Positions 54,741 to 63,591 of a DNA stretch of 64,000 bases are shown here, one piece after another. Below the pieces are notes generated by a model, which was not told the DNA's origin, did no database searches, and saw nothing but the letters and a program-made list of their open reading frames with translations. Every line of letters begins with the position of its first letter. Position 1 is the first letter of the stretch. The position numbers were made by a program, and so were the translations under genes. The stretch is taken from assembly GCA_963785565.1 (NCBI GenBank), contig CAWAVV010000013.1:248001-312000 (forward strand), read 5' to 3'. The DNA is from AP-15 sp963785565. GTDB lineage: Bacteria > Pseudomonadota > Alphaproteobacteria > ATCC43930 > CGMCC-115725.

Positions 54741-55011
54741 TGGCTTGGCGCCCGATCATGAGATTGCCAACAGTTTATAAACAAAAATTCGCGGCGGACC
54801 TTTGAGATCACGGGGCCGTCAGCCCTGGTCGTCGTGCGAGGTACGTCTTGATCAATCAAAGGTTGGAGGATGACGTTGCGTTACCCTGGATTACGACGGG
54901 TTCTGCTGCTGATCGAGCCGCGGCAAGACGCCAGCCCGCACGGTTTCTCTTGAACATGCTAGCCGACTGCGTATCCTGTGGTGGTTCTAGGGGAATATTT
55001 GGGGGAACGCG

Positions 55012-55470
55012 ATGAGAAAAGCCGTCCTGGCCGCCGCGATCTGTGCAGCGGCGTCGCTTCAGGGTGCGTCGGCCGCCGACCGGCATTGCTATTCGCCGGC
55101 AGATTTGGAGGCAGAGCAGGCGATTAGGTTCCAGACCAATCTGATGGTGATCAGCTCGGCCTGCCGGGACACCGTGTATGGCGAGTTTCGCGCGCGCAAC
55201 ACGGCCGCGATCATCCGCTACCAGAAGATCATGATCGCTCATTTTCGACGTGAGGGGGCGCGCAACGCCCAGGGCGAGTTCGACGCCTGGAACACCAGCC
55301 TGGCTAACGAGCTCTCGCTGCAGCAAGGCGCGCAGTCGACGGCAGTCATATGTCAGAAGGCGGTCGATCTCGAAAAAATGGCCAGCACTCTCGATTCCAA
55401 AGGATTGCACGACTACGCGGTCGCCCAGGCGGCAAGCCCGGCGGTAACGCATCCAAGATGCGGCAGGTAG
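55012..55470 (+). CDS. Secreted hypothetical protein
   Basis: A 152-residue protein with a clean signal peptide (KAVLAAAICAAASLQGASAA, cleavage after ASA). The mature part is helical and charged (DLEAEQAIRFQTNLMVISSA, RNTAAIIRYQKIMIAHFRRE) with four cysteines, in CYSPAD, SACRDT, VICQKA and PRCGR, likely two disulphides. No named family. It precedes the TerC gene by 77 bases on the same strand. GGGGGA lies before ATG 55012. Confidence 0.75.
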   Translation: MRKAVLAAAICAAASLQGASAADRHCYSPADLEAEQAIRFQTNLMVISSACRDTVYGEFRARNTAAIIRYQKIMIAHFRREGARNAQGEFDAWNTSLANELSLQQGAQSTAVICQKAVDLEKMASTLDSKGLHDYAVAQAASPAVTHPRCGR

Positions 55471-55547
55471 GACGATCTGCACGCTGCGGGCGTCTATCAC
55501 GAAAGGACGGCCTCGACCTCGCATGAAGCAGTGCCTATCTGGCGAGG

Positions 55548-56186
55548 GTGCTGATCGAGGTTAATCAACTCGGCGCGCTGCTGTCGGTCGTCATCATCGA
55601 CGTCGTGCTCGCCGGCGACAATGCGGTCGTCGTCGGAATGGCAGCCTCTGGCCTACCGGTCGAGCAGCGCCGACGGGTCATCATGTTCGGCATCGCCATC
55701 GCCACCGCGCTGCGTATCCTGTTTGCGTATTTTGCGGCGCAGCTGCTGGTGATCATCGGGCTGACCCTGGCCGGTGGCATTCTGCTGCTGTGGGTGTCGT
55801 GGAAGATGTACCGTGAGATACGCGCGACGCCGACCAACGAGCAGCTACTCACGGTCGGGGAGGCGTGCCGGCCGCCGGTCCGGAAAAAGAGCGCTGTCCA
55901 GGCATTAGGGCGAATTGTTCTGGCTGACGTGTCGATGTCGCTCGACAACGTGCTCGCGGTGGCGGGAACCGCACGCGATCATTTTTGGGTACTGGCCTTT
56001 GGGCTGGCACTCTCCGTCGCGCTGATGGGCGTCGCCTCTAACTACATCGCTCGCTTGCTCGAACGCTATTTCTGGATCTCATGGGTCGGGCTCGGCGTCA
56101 TCACGTTTGTGGCGTTGCGCATGATCTGGGACGGCTCGACCGAGGTCATCCAGCAGACTTCGGCAGCAGGCCTGTCGGGGCTCTAA
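55548..56186 (+). CDS. TerC/YjbE-family membrane protein
   Basis: A 212-residue integral membrane protein. Two acidic motifs, VVLAGDNAVVVGMAASGLP and ADVSMSLDNVLAVAGTA, are the TerC signature, with about seven helices. Relatives export manganese or protect newly secreted metalloproteins. Start is GTG at 55548, with GCGAGG immediately before. Convergent with the MarR-GNAT gene, 15 bases apart. No yybP-ykoY manganese riboswitch was recognised upstream. Confidence 0.87.
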   Translation: MLIEVNQLGALLSVVIIDVVLAGDNAVVVGMAASGLPVEQRRRVIMFGIAIATALRILFAYFAAQLLVIIGLTLAGGILLLWVSWKMYREIRATPTNEQLLTVGEACRPPVRKKSAVQALGRIVLADVSMSLDNVLAVAGTARDHFWVLAFGLALSVALMGVASNYIARLLERYFWISWVGLGVITFVALRMIWDGSTEVIQQTSAAGLSGL

Positions 56187-56201
56187 TAGGGTGGCCCCGG
56201 G

Positions 56202-57137
56202 TCAAAGCGCCAATTCCCAGGTCTCGCCAATCAACTCGTGGCCGAAGCTGAAATGCGGCTGCGCCTTGATAAGGCGAAATCCCTCCCTTTCATAAAGGCG
56301 CCGAGCCGCGACCAGCACGCTGTTGGTCCACAACCGGACAGCTCGATAACCCGCTTGACGGGCAAAACTCAGGCATTCCTGCACCAGCCGCGCCCCGATC
56401 CCCAACCCGCGCGCCCTCGGCTCGACCAGCAGCAGGCGCAACTTCGCCACGGACGCCGCATCTTCGACGAGAACCACCGAACCGACATTCTCGCCGTCTT
56501 TCTCGGCGATCCAGCAGCATTCCCGCCGCGGATCGAAGGACCGGATGAATTTCGCCACGATCTCGGCGACTAGCGCCTCGAACTGAATGTCCCACCCGTA
56601 TTCCTGCGCATAGAGCACGCCATGGCGCTGGGTGATCCACCCCATGTCTCCCGGCCGGTGCGGCCGCAATAGATAGGGCGCTCGGTCTCCAGAAGCGGGA
56701 TCAAGCAGGCGCTCGATCGTCCCCGCCGCCGCAACAAGCCGGATTTGCTCGTCTTCCGTCAGATCCTGCAGCATGGCGCCGACTTGGTCGTGCGAGCGGG
56801 CGTCGAGCGGAGCGAAGGCGGTTTGCCCCTGTGCCGTCAGCGACAGCAGCCCCAGCCGCCGATCGGACCGCGACGGGGTCCGGCGAATCAGCCCGCGCTG
56901 CTCGAAACTGCGCAGGATCCGGCTCAGATATCCGGGGTCCAGCCCCAGTTGCCCGCCGAGACGCGTCGCTGTCAGCGGCTCTTCGCGGGCGAGTTCATAG
57001 AGCACCCGCGCCTCGGTCAGCGAAAACGGGCTTTTCAGAAACCCTTCCAAAAGCACACCGATCGTCTGCGTATAAAAACGGTTGAACCGGCGCAGATCGG
57101 CAATGCGGCGATCAAAAGCAGTCTCGACCATTTTCAT
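56202..57137 (-). CDS. MarR-GNAT fusion regulator
   Basis: A 311-residue protein with an N-terminal MarR winged helix (about 1-140: SPFSLTEARVLYELAREEPL, LDPGYLSRILRSFEQRGLIR) and a C-terminal acetyltransferase (about 150-311: LVEPRARGLGIGARLVQECL with the R-x-x-G-x-G loop, YEREGFRLIK). It is the only regulator near the URC operon and is transcribed away from it. ATG 57137 (MKMVETAF) is favoured, and the first in-frame start (57176) would overlap a palindrome. It may sense a pathway intermediate by acetylating or binding it; this is inference. Confidence 0.88.
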   Translation of the reverse strand: MKMVETAFDRRIADLRRFNRFYTQTIGVLLEGFLKSPFSLTEARVLYELAREEPLTATRLGGQLGLDPGYLSRILRSFEQRGLIRRTPSRSDRRLGLLSLTAQGQTAFAPLDARSHDQVGAMLQDLTEDEQIRLVAAAGTIERLLDPASGDRAPYLLRPHRPGDMGWITQRHGVLYAQEYGWDIQFEALVAEIVAKFIRSFDPRRECCWIAEKDGENVGSVVLVEDAASVAKLRLLLVEPRARGLGIGARLVQECLSFARQAGYRAVRLWTNSVLVAARRLYEREGFRLIKAQPHFSFGHELIGETWELAL

Positions 57138-57170
57138 TGCCTCGCACCCGATCGAGTTGACCGGTGCGAC

Positions 57171-57197
57171 AGTCAACTAATTTATTGACTCAGTCAA
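57171..57197. promoter_or_regulatory. Nested palindromes, probable MarR operator
   Basis: TTGACTCAGTCAA at 57185-57197 is a perfect palindrome around a central C. AGTCAA at 57171-57176 with TTGACT at 57185-57190 makes a second, overlapping inverted repeat. Three half-sites of the same word sit between the divergent MarR-GNAT and URC genes, the expected place for an operator of both. Confidence 0.7.
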
Positions 57198-57324
57198 CTG
57201 ATGGTGCGTACCTATTCAGCCGCGGACGGACGCGCCGCCGTCGAGCAGCTCCCCGTTAGGCAGCGAGTTGCGGTACCCGCTCATCGGCCCTACCTTATGC
57301 CTTTGGCCGCCGCCGCTAAAGAAT

Positions 57325-58581
57325 ATGACGGAGCCCTCAATCCCGCGTCACATCCGGCTCACCTCCCATCCGGGGAGCGCGGGACAAGAAGCGATCCCGC
57401 TGCGTTGGGGTGCCGCCGGACCTACCGAACGCGGACCGGTAGTCGCCAGCCCGGCCGAACCCGGCCAGCGAAATGCCATCGGGTGCTACTCCGGCGCCTA
57501 TGGGCTCTATCGCGCGCTGGCAGTGGCGACTAGAGCGCTGGCGCGCGACCACCGCCCCGATTTGACTGACACCGCGCCCGCAGCCGTGATCGCGCCCAGC
57601 CCGCAATGGGCCGACCCGGTCAAGATCGTATCGCTCGATCCTTGGGGCCACCTCGTCGGTGAGGTCTTTTCCGCGGCGATCCTTGCCGGCGTCGATGTGC
57701 GTCCGACGATCGCGGTCACGACCGCGCGGATCGCGATGCCGGAGATCCGCCAGCTGATCGCCGAGGGCCGACTCAAGCCAGACGGACGGGTGCTCCTCGC
57801 CAATGGCGAGATCCAGGTGACCAAGGCGGCGATCGACCCTGCATGGTATTTGCCTGGTCTCGCGGCCCGCTTCGGTGTAGCCGAGGCGGATTTGCGGCGC
57901 AGCCTGTTCGAGGAAACCGGTGGGATGTTCCCCGAACTCGTCACCCGGCCAGACCTCGAAATCCTGCTGCCGCCGATCGGCGGCACGACGGTCTATCTGT
58001 TTGGCGAGGTCGAGCGGATCGCCGCGCCGGACACCGTCATCGCCTGCCGCGTCCACGACGAGTGCAACGGCTCCGACGTGTTCGGCTCGGACATCTGCAC
58101 CTGCCGGCCCTATCTGGTGCACGGTATCGAGGTCTGCGTCGCGACCGCGCAACAGGGCGGGGTCGGGGTCATCGTCTACAACCGCAAGGAGGGCCGCGCG
58201 CTGGGTGAAGTCACCAAATTCCTGGTCTACAACGCGCGCAAGCGGCAGCCCGGCGGCGACCGCGCCGACACCTATTTCCACCGCACCGAATGCGTCGCCG
58301 GGGTGCAGGACCTGCGCTTCCAGGAGTTGATGCCGGACGTGATCCACTGGCTCGGCATCCGCCGCATCGACCGCTGGGTGTCGATGTCGAACCTGAAGAG
58401 AGCGGCACTCGAAACGCAGGGGATCGAGGTGGTCGAACAGGTCGCGATCCCGGACCGTCTGGTGCCCCTCGATGCGACGGTCGAGATCGAGGCCAAAAAG
58501 GCAGCCGGGTATTTCGCGCCGTCGGGCGTGCCGGACGCGGAGGAATTGCACAACGTCAAGGGCCGTGCTCTCGGCGAGTGA
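57325..58581 (+). CDS. GTP cyclohydrolase II-like uracil catabolism protein (Urc1 type)
   Basis: A 418-residue protein whose C-terminal half is RibA-like. The zinc cysteines are kept (DECNGSDVFGSDICTCRPYL, C-x9-C-x-C), as is the catalytic IVYNRKEGRALGEVTKFLVY. The N-terminal 180 residues are a URC1-type extension absent from riboflavin RibA. In the URC pathway of yeasts, Urc1 opens the pyrimidine ring of a uracil nucleotide. The adjacent DUF1688 and upp genes support this over a riboflavin role. ATG 57325 starts MTEPSIPRHIRLTSHP; the ribosome site is weak. Confidence 0.85.
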   Translation: MTEPSIPRHIRLTSHPGSAGQEAIPLRWGAAGPTERGPVVASPAEPGQRNAIGCYSGAYGLYRALAVATRALARDHRPDLTDTAPAAVIAPSPQWADPVKIVSLDPWGHLVGEVFSAAILAGVDVRPTIAVTTARIAMPEIRQLIAEGRLKPDGRVLLANGEIQVTKAAIDPAWYLPGLAARFGVAEADLRRSLFEETGGMFPELVTRPDLEILLPPIGGTTVYLFGEVERIAAPDTVIACRVHDECNGSDVFGSDICTCRPYLVHGIEVCVATAQQGGVGVIVYNRKEGRALGEVTKFLVYNARKRQPGGDRADTYFHRTECVAGVQDLRFQELMPDVIHWLGIRRIDRWVSMSNLKRAALETQGIEVVEQVAIPDRLVPLDATVEIEAKKAAGYFAPSGVPDAEELHNVKGRALGE

Positions 58582-59776
58582 CGATGCGGCGCGGGCGGCG
58601 GCCCTACTGAGCGCAGCAGCGGTCCGCGAGCGCTGCGAGATCGTCTTTGCCGCGGCCGAGTGCAACGCAAACCGGCATTTCCGCTTCGTGCCGTCTCTGC
58701 TGGACGCCGCTGCCGACCGCGTCGTCGTCGTCACCCGACGGCGTTATCCGGACCTCGCTGTCCCTTATCACAGCCGCTGGCGCCACTTTTCCGCGGGCGG
58801 GGTCGACCGCGCGGCACTGGTGGCGCCCGAAGCGGATATCGCCGAGCAGGCGCGGGCGCGGATCGACCTCGCTTTCGTCTCGGTTATGCTCGATGCTGGA
58901 GCGGGAGCAGGGTGGCGTTATTGCGAGGCGGAGACCGGCCAGGCGCTGTCCCGTTCAGAGGGGCTAGCGGTAGCGAGCCTGCGCGCGATGCAGCAAGGGC
59001 TGTTCTCGGCCGATCCCGTGGCCCGATGGCGCGCCGATGCCGCGGCGCTGGCGCGGCTCACCACGCAGCGTCTTGCCCAAGCGTTCCAGCATCGCCCGGG
59101 CAACGAGCTCCTCGGGCTCAACGCCCGGGCGGCGCTGCTGCGCCGATTGGGTGAGGTGTGCGCCGCTGATCCGGTGCGGTTCGGGACGCCGGCGCGTCCG
59201 GGAAATCTCTACGATTACTGGCACGCGCTCAGGGGGGCGGTGCGCGCAGCCGAAATCCTGCGTGTCCTGCTCTATGCGCTCGGGCCGATCTGGCCTGGCC
59301 GGATCAGTCTCGGCGGCGTGCCCCTTGGTGATTGCGGCCGGCACGCCGGGATTCCGGGCGACGGGCTCGTACCGTTTCACAAACTCTCGCAGTGGCTCGC
59401 TTATTCGCTGGTGGAGCCGCTGGAGGCCGGGGGCGTGGGAGTTGCCGGGCTCGACGCGTTGACGGGTCTCGCCGAATATCGCAATGGCGGACTGTTTATC
59501 GATTGCGGCGTCATCGAGCCGCGTAACCCCGCCCTCTTGCAACGTCCCCTCGACGCCGTGAGCGAGCCGGTCGTCGAATGGCGAGCCTTGACCGTAGCGT
59601 TGCTGGATCGTCTGGCGCCGCGCGTGCGCGAGCGGCTCGGCAAGAACGCGCGAGACTTTCCGCTCGCCAGTTTGCTCGAAGGCGGCAGCTGGGCTGCGGG
59701 GCGTGAAATTGCCTTCGAGCGCCGGCGGAACGGCAGCGCCCCAATCCTGATCACTAGCGACGGCACTTTGTTCTAG
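58565..59776 (+). CDS. DUF1688 protein, Urc4 type
   Basis: A 403-residue DUF1688 protein: AALLSAAAVRERCEIVFAAA at the start, then GVDRAALVAPEADIAEQARA, WRYCEAETGQALSRSEGLAV, IPGDGLVPFHKLSQWLAYSL and YRNGGLFIDCGVIEPRNPAL. Urc4 is required with Urc1 for uracil use in yeasts; its chemistry is not well defined. GTG at 58565 overlaps the end of the Urc1 gene by 17 bases, so expression is coupled. It is followed after five bases by upp. Confidence 0.87.
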   Translation: MLSASDDAARAAALLSAAAVRERCEIVFAAAECNANRHFRFVPSLLDAAADRVVVVTRRRYPDLAVPYHSRWRHFSAGGVDRAALVAPEADIAEQARARIDLAFVSVMLDAGAGAGWRYCEAETGQALSRSEGLAVASLRAMQQGLFSADPVARWRADAAALARLTTQRLAQAFQHRPGNELLGLNARAALLRRLGEVCAADPVRFGTPARPGNLYDYWHALRGAVRAAEILRVLLYALGPIWPGRISLGGVPLGDCGRHAGIPGDGLVPFHKLSQWLAYSLVEPLEAGGVGVAGLDALTGLAEYRNGGLFIDCGVIEPRNPALLQRPLDAVSEPVVEWRALTVALLDRLAPRVRERLGKNARDFPLASLLEGGSWAAGREIAFERRRNGSAPILITSDGTLF

Positions 59777-59787
59777 GAGCGATGCAG

Positions 59788-60429
59788 ATGCAACAGCCAC
59801 GACCGGGATTGACCGTCGTCCATCATCCTCTGGTCCAGCACAAGCTGTCGTTGATGCGCGACCGCGACACCCCGACCGCCGAGTTCCGCCGGCTGCTGCG
59901 CGAGATCAGCCTGCTCTTGGCCTATGAGGCGACCCGGGAATTGCCGGTGGAAAACACCGAGATCGATACCCCTCTCGAACGCGGCACCTTCCCGCTGCTG
60001 TCCGGTAAGAAGCTCTGCCTCGTATCGATCTTGCGCGCCGGCAATGGCATTCTCGATGGCATGCTCGACCTCCTGCCGTCCGCGCGGGTCGGTCATATCG
60101 GCATCTACCGCGAACCCCGGACTTTGCAGGCGATCGAATACTATCTGAAACTGCCGGACGATCTGGCCGAGCGCGATGTGATCCTCGTCGACCCGATGCT
60201 GGCTACGGGCAACTCGGCGGTGGCGGCGATCTCGCGCCTGGTCGAGCTTAAGGCCCGCTCGATCAAGGTGGTCTGCCTGGTCGCCGCCCCGGAGGGAGTC
60301 GACAAGGTGCTCGCGATCTTTCCAGCGGTAACCGTCGTCGCCGCGGCGCTCGACCGCTGCCTCGACAGCCACGGCTACATTCTGCCCGGTCTCGGCGATG
60401 CCGGCGACCGGCTCTTCGGAACCAAGTAG
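59788..60429 (+). CDS. upp: Uracil phosphoribosyltransferase
   Basis: A 213-residue UPRTase making UMP from uracil and PRPP. The PRPP loop is VILVDPMLATGNSAVAAISR, and the uracil-binding end reads YILPGLGDAGDRLFGTK. LTVVHHPLVQHKLSLMRDRD is the usual N-terminus. ATG 59788 is eight bases from AGGAG; ATG 59782 is too close. In other URC clusters this enzyme feeds uracil as a nucleotide to Urc1, so here it probably serves catabolism as well as salvage. Confidence 0.95.
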   Translation: MQQPRPGLTVVHHPLVQHKLSLMRDRDTPTAEFRRLLREISLLLAYEATRELPVENTEIDTPLERGTFPLLSGKKLCLVSILRAGNGILDGMLDLLPSARVGHIGIYREPRTLQAIEYYLKLPDDLAERDVILVDPMLATGNSAVAAISRLVELKARSIKVVCLVAAPEGVDKVLAIFPAVTVVAAALDRCLDSHGYILPGLGDAGDRLFGTK

Positions 60430-60736
60430 CACCTGTTTGCCGCCGTGGGGATCGCTCCGAAGCGCTCGGTGCACAGCAAGAGAGAACGCGCGCGCCAGCT
60501 GCGGCTCGGGTAGATGCTGTTTCACGCCAGGCCGCCCACCTTTGGTCGGCACATCCGCCGCCCTTGGATCCGATCGTCGCCTTGGATGAGGCGATCAGCG
60601 AGATCTACTCGGCTCTTCTGGTCGAAGAAGAGGGCGCCGCCGCCTCGATCTCTCGGGCTGGGCGAAGCTAATTGGGACGAAGGGAGCGACTGGACATCGA
60701 GCCGCTACTTCTTCTATAAGCGCCGCTCGCCGTAGC
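60430..60736. other. Gap between upp and tRNA-Phe
   Basis: No intact gene. A short in-frame piece at 60564-60671 (LDPIVALDEAISEIYSALLV and 15 more residues) looks protein-like and could be a remnant of a lost gene, but it has no good start. Confidence 0.35.
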
Positions 60737-60812
<76 letters not shown>

Positions 60813-61351
60813 CCAAAATAACCCAATAAATCAGTGTTTTAGAGCGGCCGTGCGGGAAAATCGCCCGCTTTTACGTGTTGCATTCTGTTACAACCATTCC
60901 CGCGCTTTTCCGCTGTTTTCCAATGGGCTGACGAACACTCCATGCAACATAAATTGCGACAAGGGGAGCGCCTCCCTCGCCACCAAGCGCATCCAATCAC
61001 TACCGTCATTTTTTCTATCCCGTCGCCGAAATTGCCGCGCGGCTCGGCCGCGAGTTGGGACGCCAGCGAGACCTATGGGTTGCGGCGGCTGCCCCATTGG
61101 TCGCACCCAGGAGTGCTGGACCCGGTCGGGCGACTTTGTTGAGACGTTTCATACTCCGGCCTCAGGCGAATCGGCCCATGTCGAGCTCAAGTTGGACGGG
61201 TCCACTCTCGGAATTGCGACAATAGAGGCGGCAAGAGAGCACCACGGCCGTCGTCCGCTGTTCGGGTGAAAGGCCGAGGTTACGGTTGCGGCGCTCTTGG
61301 CGGGGGGTCATCATGGGTTCCGCCCGAGGAGAACGCCGGGAGGGAGCACCC
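60813..61351. other. Gene-poor stretch after tRNA-Phe
   Basis: About 540 bases with no gene I can support, despite lying beside a tRNA, a common integration spot. No integrase or repeated tRNA 3' end was seen here. The last 80 bases hold the leader of the E1 alpha gene. Confidence 0.45.
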
Positions 61352-62335
61352 ATGGCCCAAAGCGTGTCGACGAATCTGCCGCCCGAACAGCAGCGCGAGA
61401 TGCTGCGCCGGATGCTGACCATCCGCCGTTTCGAGGAGCGTGCCTCGGCCGACTATCTGGCCGGCAAGATCTACGGCGTCGTGCATTGCTACATCGGCGA
61501 GGAGGCGGTCGCCGTCGGCGTGTGCAGCGCGCTCGATCAAGGCGACCGGATCATCTCGACCCATCGCGGCCACGGCCACTGCATCGCCAAGGGCGCCGAC
61601 CTGAACCGCATGATGGCCGAGCTCTACGGGCGGCAAACCGGCTACTGCAAGGGCAAGGGCGGCTCGATGCACATCGCCGATTTCGGCATCGGCATGCTCG
61701 GCGCCAACGGCATCGTCGCGGGCGGGATCGCGATCGTGACCGGCGCCGGCCTCGCGGCGCAGATGGAAGGCAAGGGTGGCGTCGCGGTCTCGTTTTTCGG
61801 GGACGGCGCCTCGAATGCCGGGCCGTTCCACGAGTGCCTCAATATCGCGGCGACCTGGAAGTTGCCGATGCTCTATGTCTGTGAAAACAACATGTATGCC
61901 GCGAACACCGCGGCCGCCGCGACCCACGCCCTGAGCGATGTGGCGGCGCGCGCGGCCGGCTACGGCATTCCCGGCGTCGTCGTCGATGGCAACGACATCT
62001 TTGCGGTCCATCAGGCGGCAAACCGCGCCGTCGAGCGGGCGCGCTCGGGTGACGGCCCGAGCTTGATCGAGTGCAAAACCTACCGCCAGCGCGCCCACAC
62101 CGAGCGCCGCGGGCAGGCCGATGTGCGGGACCCGGCCGAGGTCGAAGCGTGGAAGGGCAGGGACCCGATCGCCCGGCTCGAGCGGCAGCTCAGAGACCAA
62201 GGCGACCTCAGTGACGCCGGGCTGCAAACTATCGAGCGCGACATCATGGCCGCCCTGGAGACTGCCATCGCCTTTGCCGAGGCAAGCCCGTTCCCGCTGC
62301 CCGAGCAGGCGACCGACGACGTGTTTGCGGCTTGA
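61352..62335 (+). CDS. 2-Oxoacid dehydrogenase E1 alpha subunit (acetoin/pyruvate dehydrogenase type)
   Basis: A 327-residue thiamine-diphosphate enzyme subunit. The ThDP motif GDGASNAGPFHECLNIAATW to CENN is intact, as are RRFEERASADYLAGKIYGVV, GHGHCIAKGADLNRMMAELY and GGSMHIADFGIGMLGANGIV. It pairs with the beta subunit downstream (15-base gap). GGGAGGGAG precedes ATG 61352. The set resembles AcoA/AcoB of acetoin dehydrogenase. No E2 or E3 gene follows inside the window. Confidence 0.92.
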   Translation: MAQSVSTNLPPEQQREMLRRMLTIRRFEERASADYLAGKIYGVVHCYIGEEAVAVGVCSALDQGDRIISTHRGHGHCIAKGADLNRMMAELYGRQTGYCKGKGGSMHIADFGIGMLGANGIVAGGIAIVTGAGLAAQMEGKGGVAVSFFGDGASNAGPFHECLNIAATWKLPMLYVCENNMYAANTAAAATHALSDVAARAAGYGIPGVVVDGNDIFAVHQAANRAVERARSGDGPSLIECKTYRQRAHTERRGQADVRDPAEVEAWKGRDPIARLERQLRDQGDLSDAGLQTIERDIMAALETAIAFAEASPFPLPEQATDDVFAA

Positions 62336-62350
62336 GGCGAGGACCGGACA

Positions 62351-63328
62351 ATGCGAGAGCTGACGTATAACGAGGCCGCGCTTGAAGCCATCGCCGAGGA
62401 GATGCGGCGCGACCTCAAGATCTTCTATATGTCGACCGACGCGCTGCCGCCGCTGCTCAGGGAGTTCGGCCCGCAGCGGGTCCGGGCGACGCCGATCACC
62501 GAAGCGGCGCTGACCGGCATGTCGATTGGTGCTGCCGGCTGCGGCTTCCGGCCGATCGTCGACTGGCGGCAGGTGACGTTCTGCTTTGTCGCGATGGACC
62601 AGATCGTCAATCAGGCGGCGAAGATCCACTATATGTTCGGCGGCCAGGTGACCTTCCCGATCCTTTATCGGGCAGCCGTCGGCGGCGGTGGGCTGGTCGC
62701 GGCGCAGCACTCGCAGTCGCCCTATTCGATGTTCATGAATGTGGCCGGCTTGAAGATGTTCCTGCCGTCGACGCCTTACGACATCAAAGGGCTGTTAAAG
62801 ACTGCGATCCGCGATAACAACCCGGTCATCTCCTTCGAATCGAGCCGATTAATGACGCGCAAGGGACCGGTGCCGGAGGAGGACTACACCATCCCGCTGG
62901 GCGTAGCCGACATCAAACGCGAGGGCAGCGACGTTACGGTCGTGGCCCTCGCTTGGCTGGTTCACGAGGCGCTCGCCGCCGCCGAAGAGTTGGCCCAGGA
63001 GGGGATATCGGTCGAGGTTGTCGATCCGCGCTCTCTGGTACCATTGGATACGCAGACGATCCGTGGCTCGGTGCAGAAGACCGGTCGCCTCGTCATCGCC
63101 GACGAGGCCGGTCCGACAGCCGGCTTTTCGGCCGAGGTCGCTGCGGTTGCGACCGAGGATATGGCGACATTCGCGCGCCTCAAGGCCCCGGTGAAGCGGG
63201 TCTGCGCCTTGCAGGTGCCGATACCCTACAGCCCGATCCTGGAAAATCATGTCTTTCCGGACCGCAAGCGGATCACCGCCGCGATCCGCGAGGTGCTCCA
63301 AGGACCGGGATCCGCCTTGGCCGCGTGA
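62351..63328 (+). CDS. 2-Oxoacid dehydrogenase E1 beta subunit
   Basis: A 325-residue transketolase-like beta subunit. LTYNEAALEAIAEEMRRDLK, then TPITEAALTGMSIGAAGCGF and RPIVDWRQVTFCFVAMDQIV are the pyrimidine-domain pattern. The C-terminal domain includes ISVEVVDPRSLVPLDTQTIR and RVCALQVPIPYSPILENHVF. It forms the alpha2beta2 E1 with the upstream gene. Substrate could be pyruvate, acetoin or a branched 2-oxoacid. Confidence 0.92.
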   Translation: MRELTYNEAALEAIAEEMRRDLKIFYMSTDALPPLLREFGPQRVRATPITEAALTGMSIGAAGCGFRPIVDWRQVTFCFVAMDQIVNQAAKIHYMFGGQVTFPILYRAAVGGGGLVAAQHSQSPYSMFMNVAGLKMFLPSTPYDIKGLLKTAIRDNNPVISFESSRLMTRKGPVPEEDYTIPLGVADIKREGSDVTVVALAWLVHEALAAAEELAQEGISVEVVDPRSLVPLDTQTIRGSVQKTGRLVIADEAGPTAGFSAEVAAVATEDMATFARLKAPVKRVCALQVPIPYSPILENHVFPDRKRITAAIREVLQGPGSALAA

Positions 63329-63591
63329 GGGCGACAGCGCCTTTCGCCGAATCACCATCATCCTGTGCGGCGGGGCGCGGCGGATTTACACCCGAGTCGC
63401 AACCCACCCCTGCTCGCCGAGTCGTTGCTCCGGAAGCGGGTGAAACCTCCGCGCTTGACGTAAACGAAATAATCCCGAACGAATTTAGTTGCCACAACGC
63501 GTAGCGGAAGCGAAAAAGCACCTTGAGGGCTGCGATCGGGGGATGTCGGGCTAAGCGGACCGACAATTCGTTTGGCGGGGGGGCAAGGACA

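Noticed and set aside
54846..54860. FNR-like sequence TTGATCAATCAA
   Set aside because: Spacing between half-sites is four rather than six bases, so it does not fit TTGA-N6-TCAA.
54870..54953. 27-codon ORF starting right after TTGGAGG
   Set aside because: The ribosome site directly abuts the ATG and the peptide has no helix or conservation that can be judged.
57325..58581. Riboflavin-pathway RibA
   Set aside because: Cyclohydrolase II motifs are present, but the long N-terminal extension and the DUF1688 and upp neighbours fit Urc1 better; no rib genes are near.
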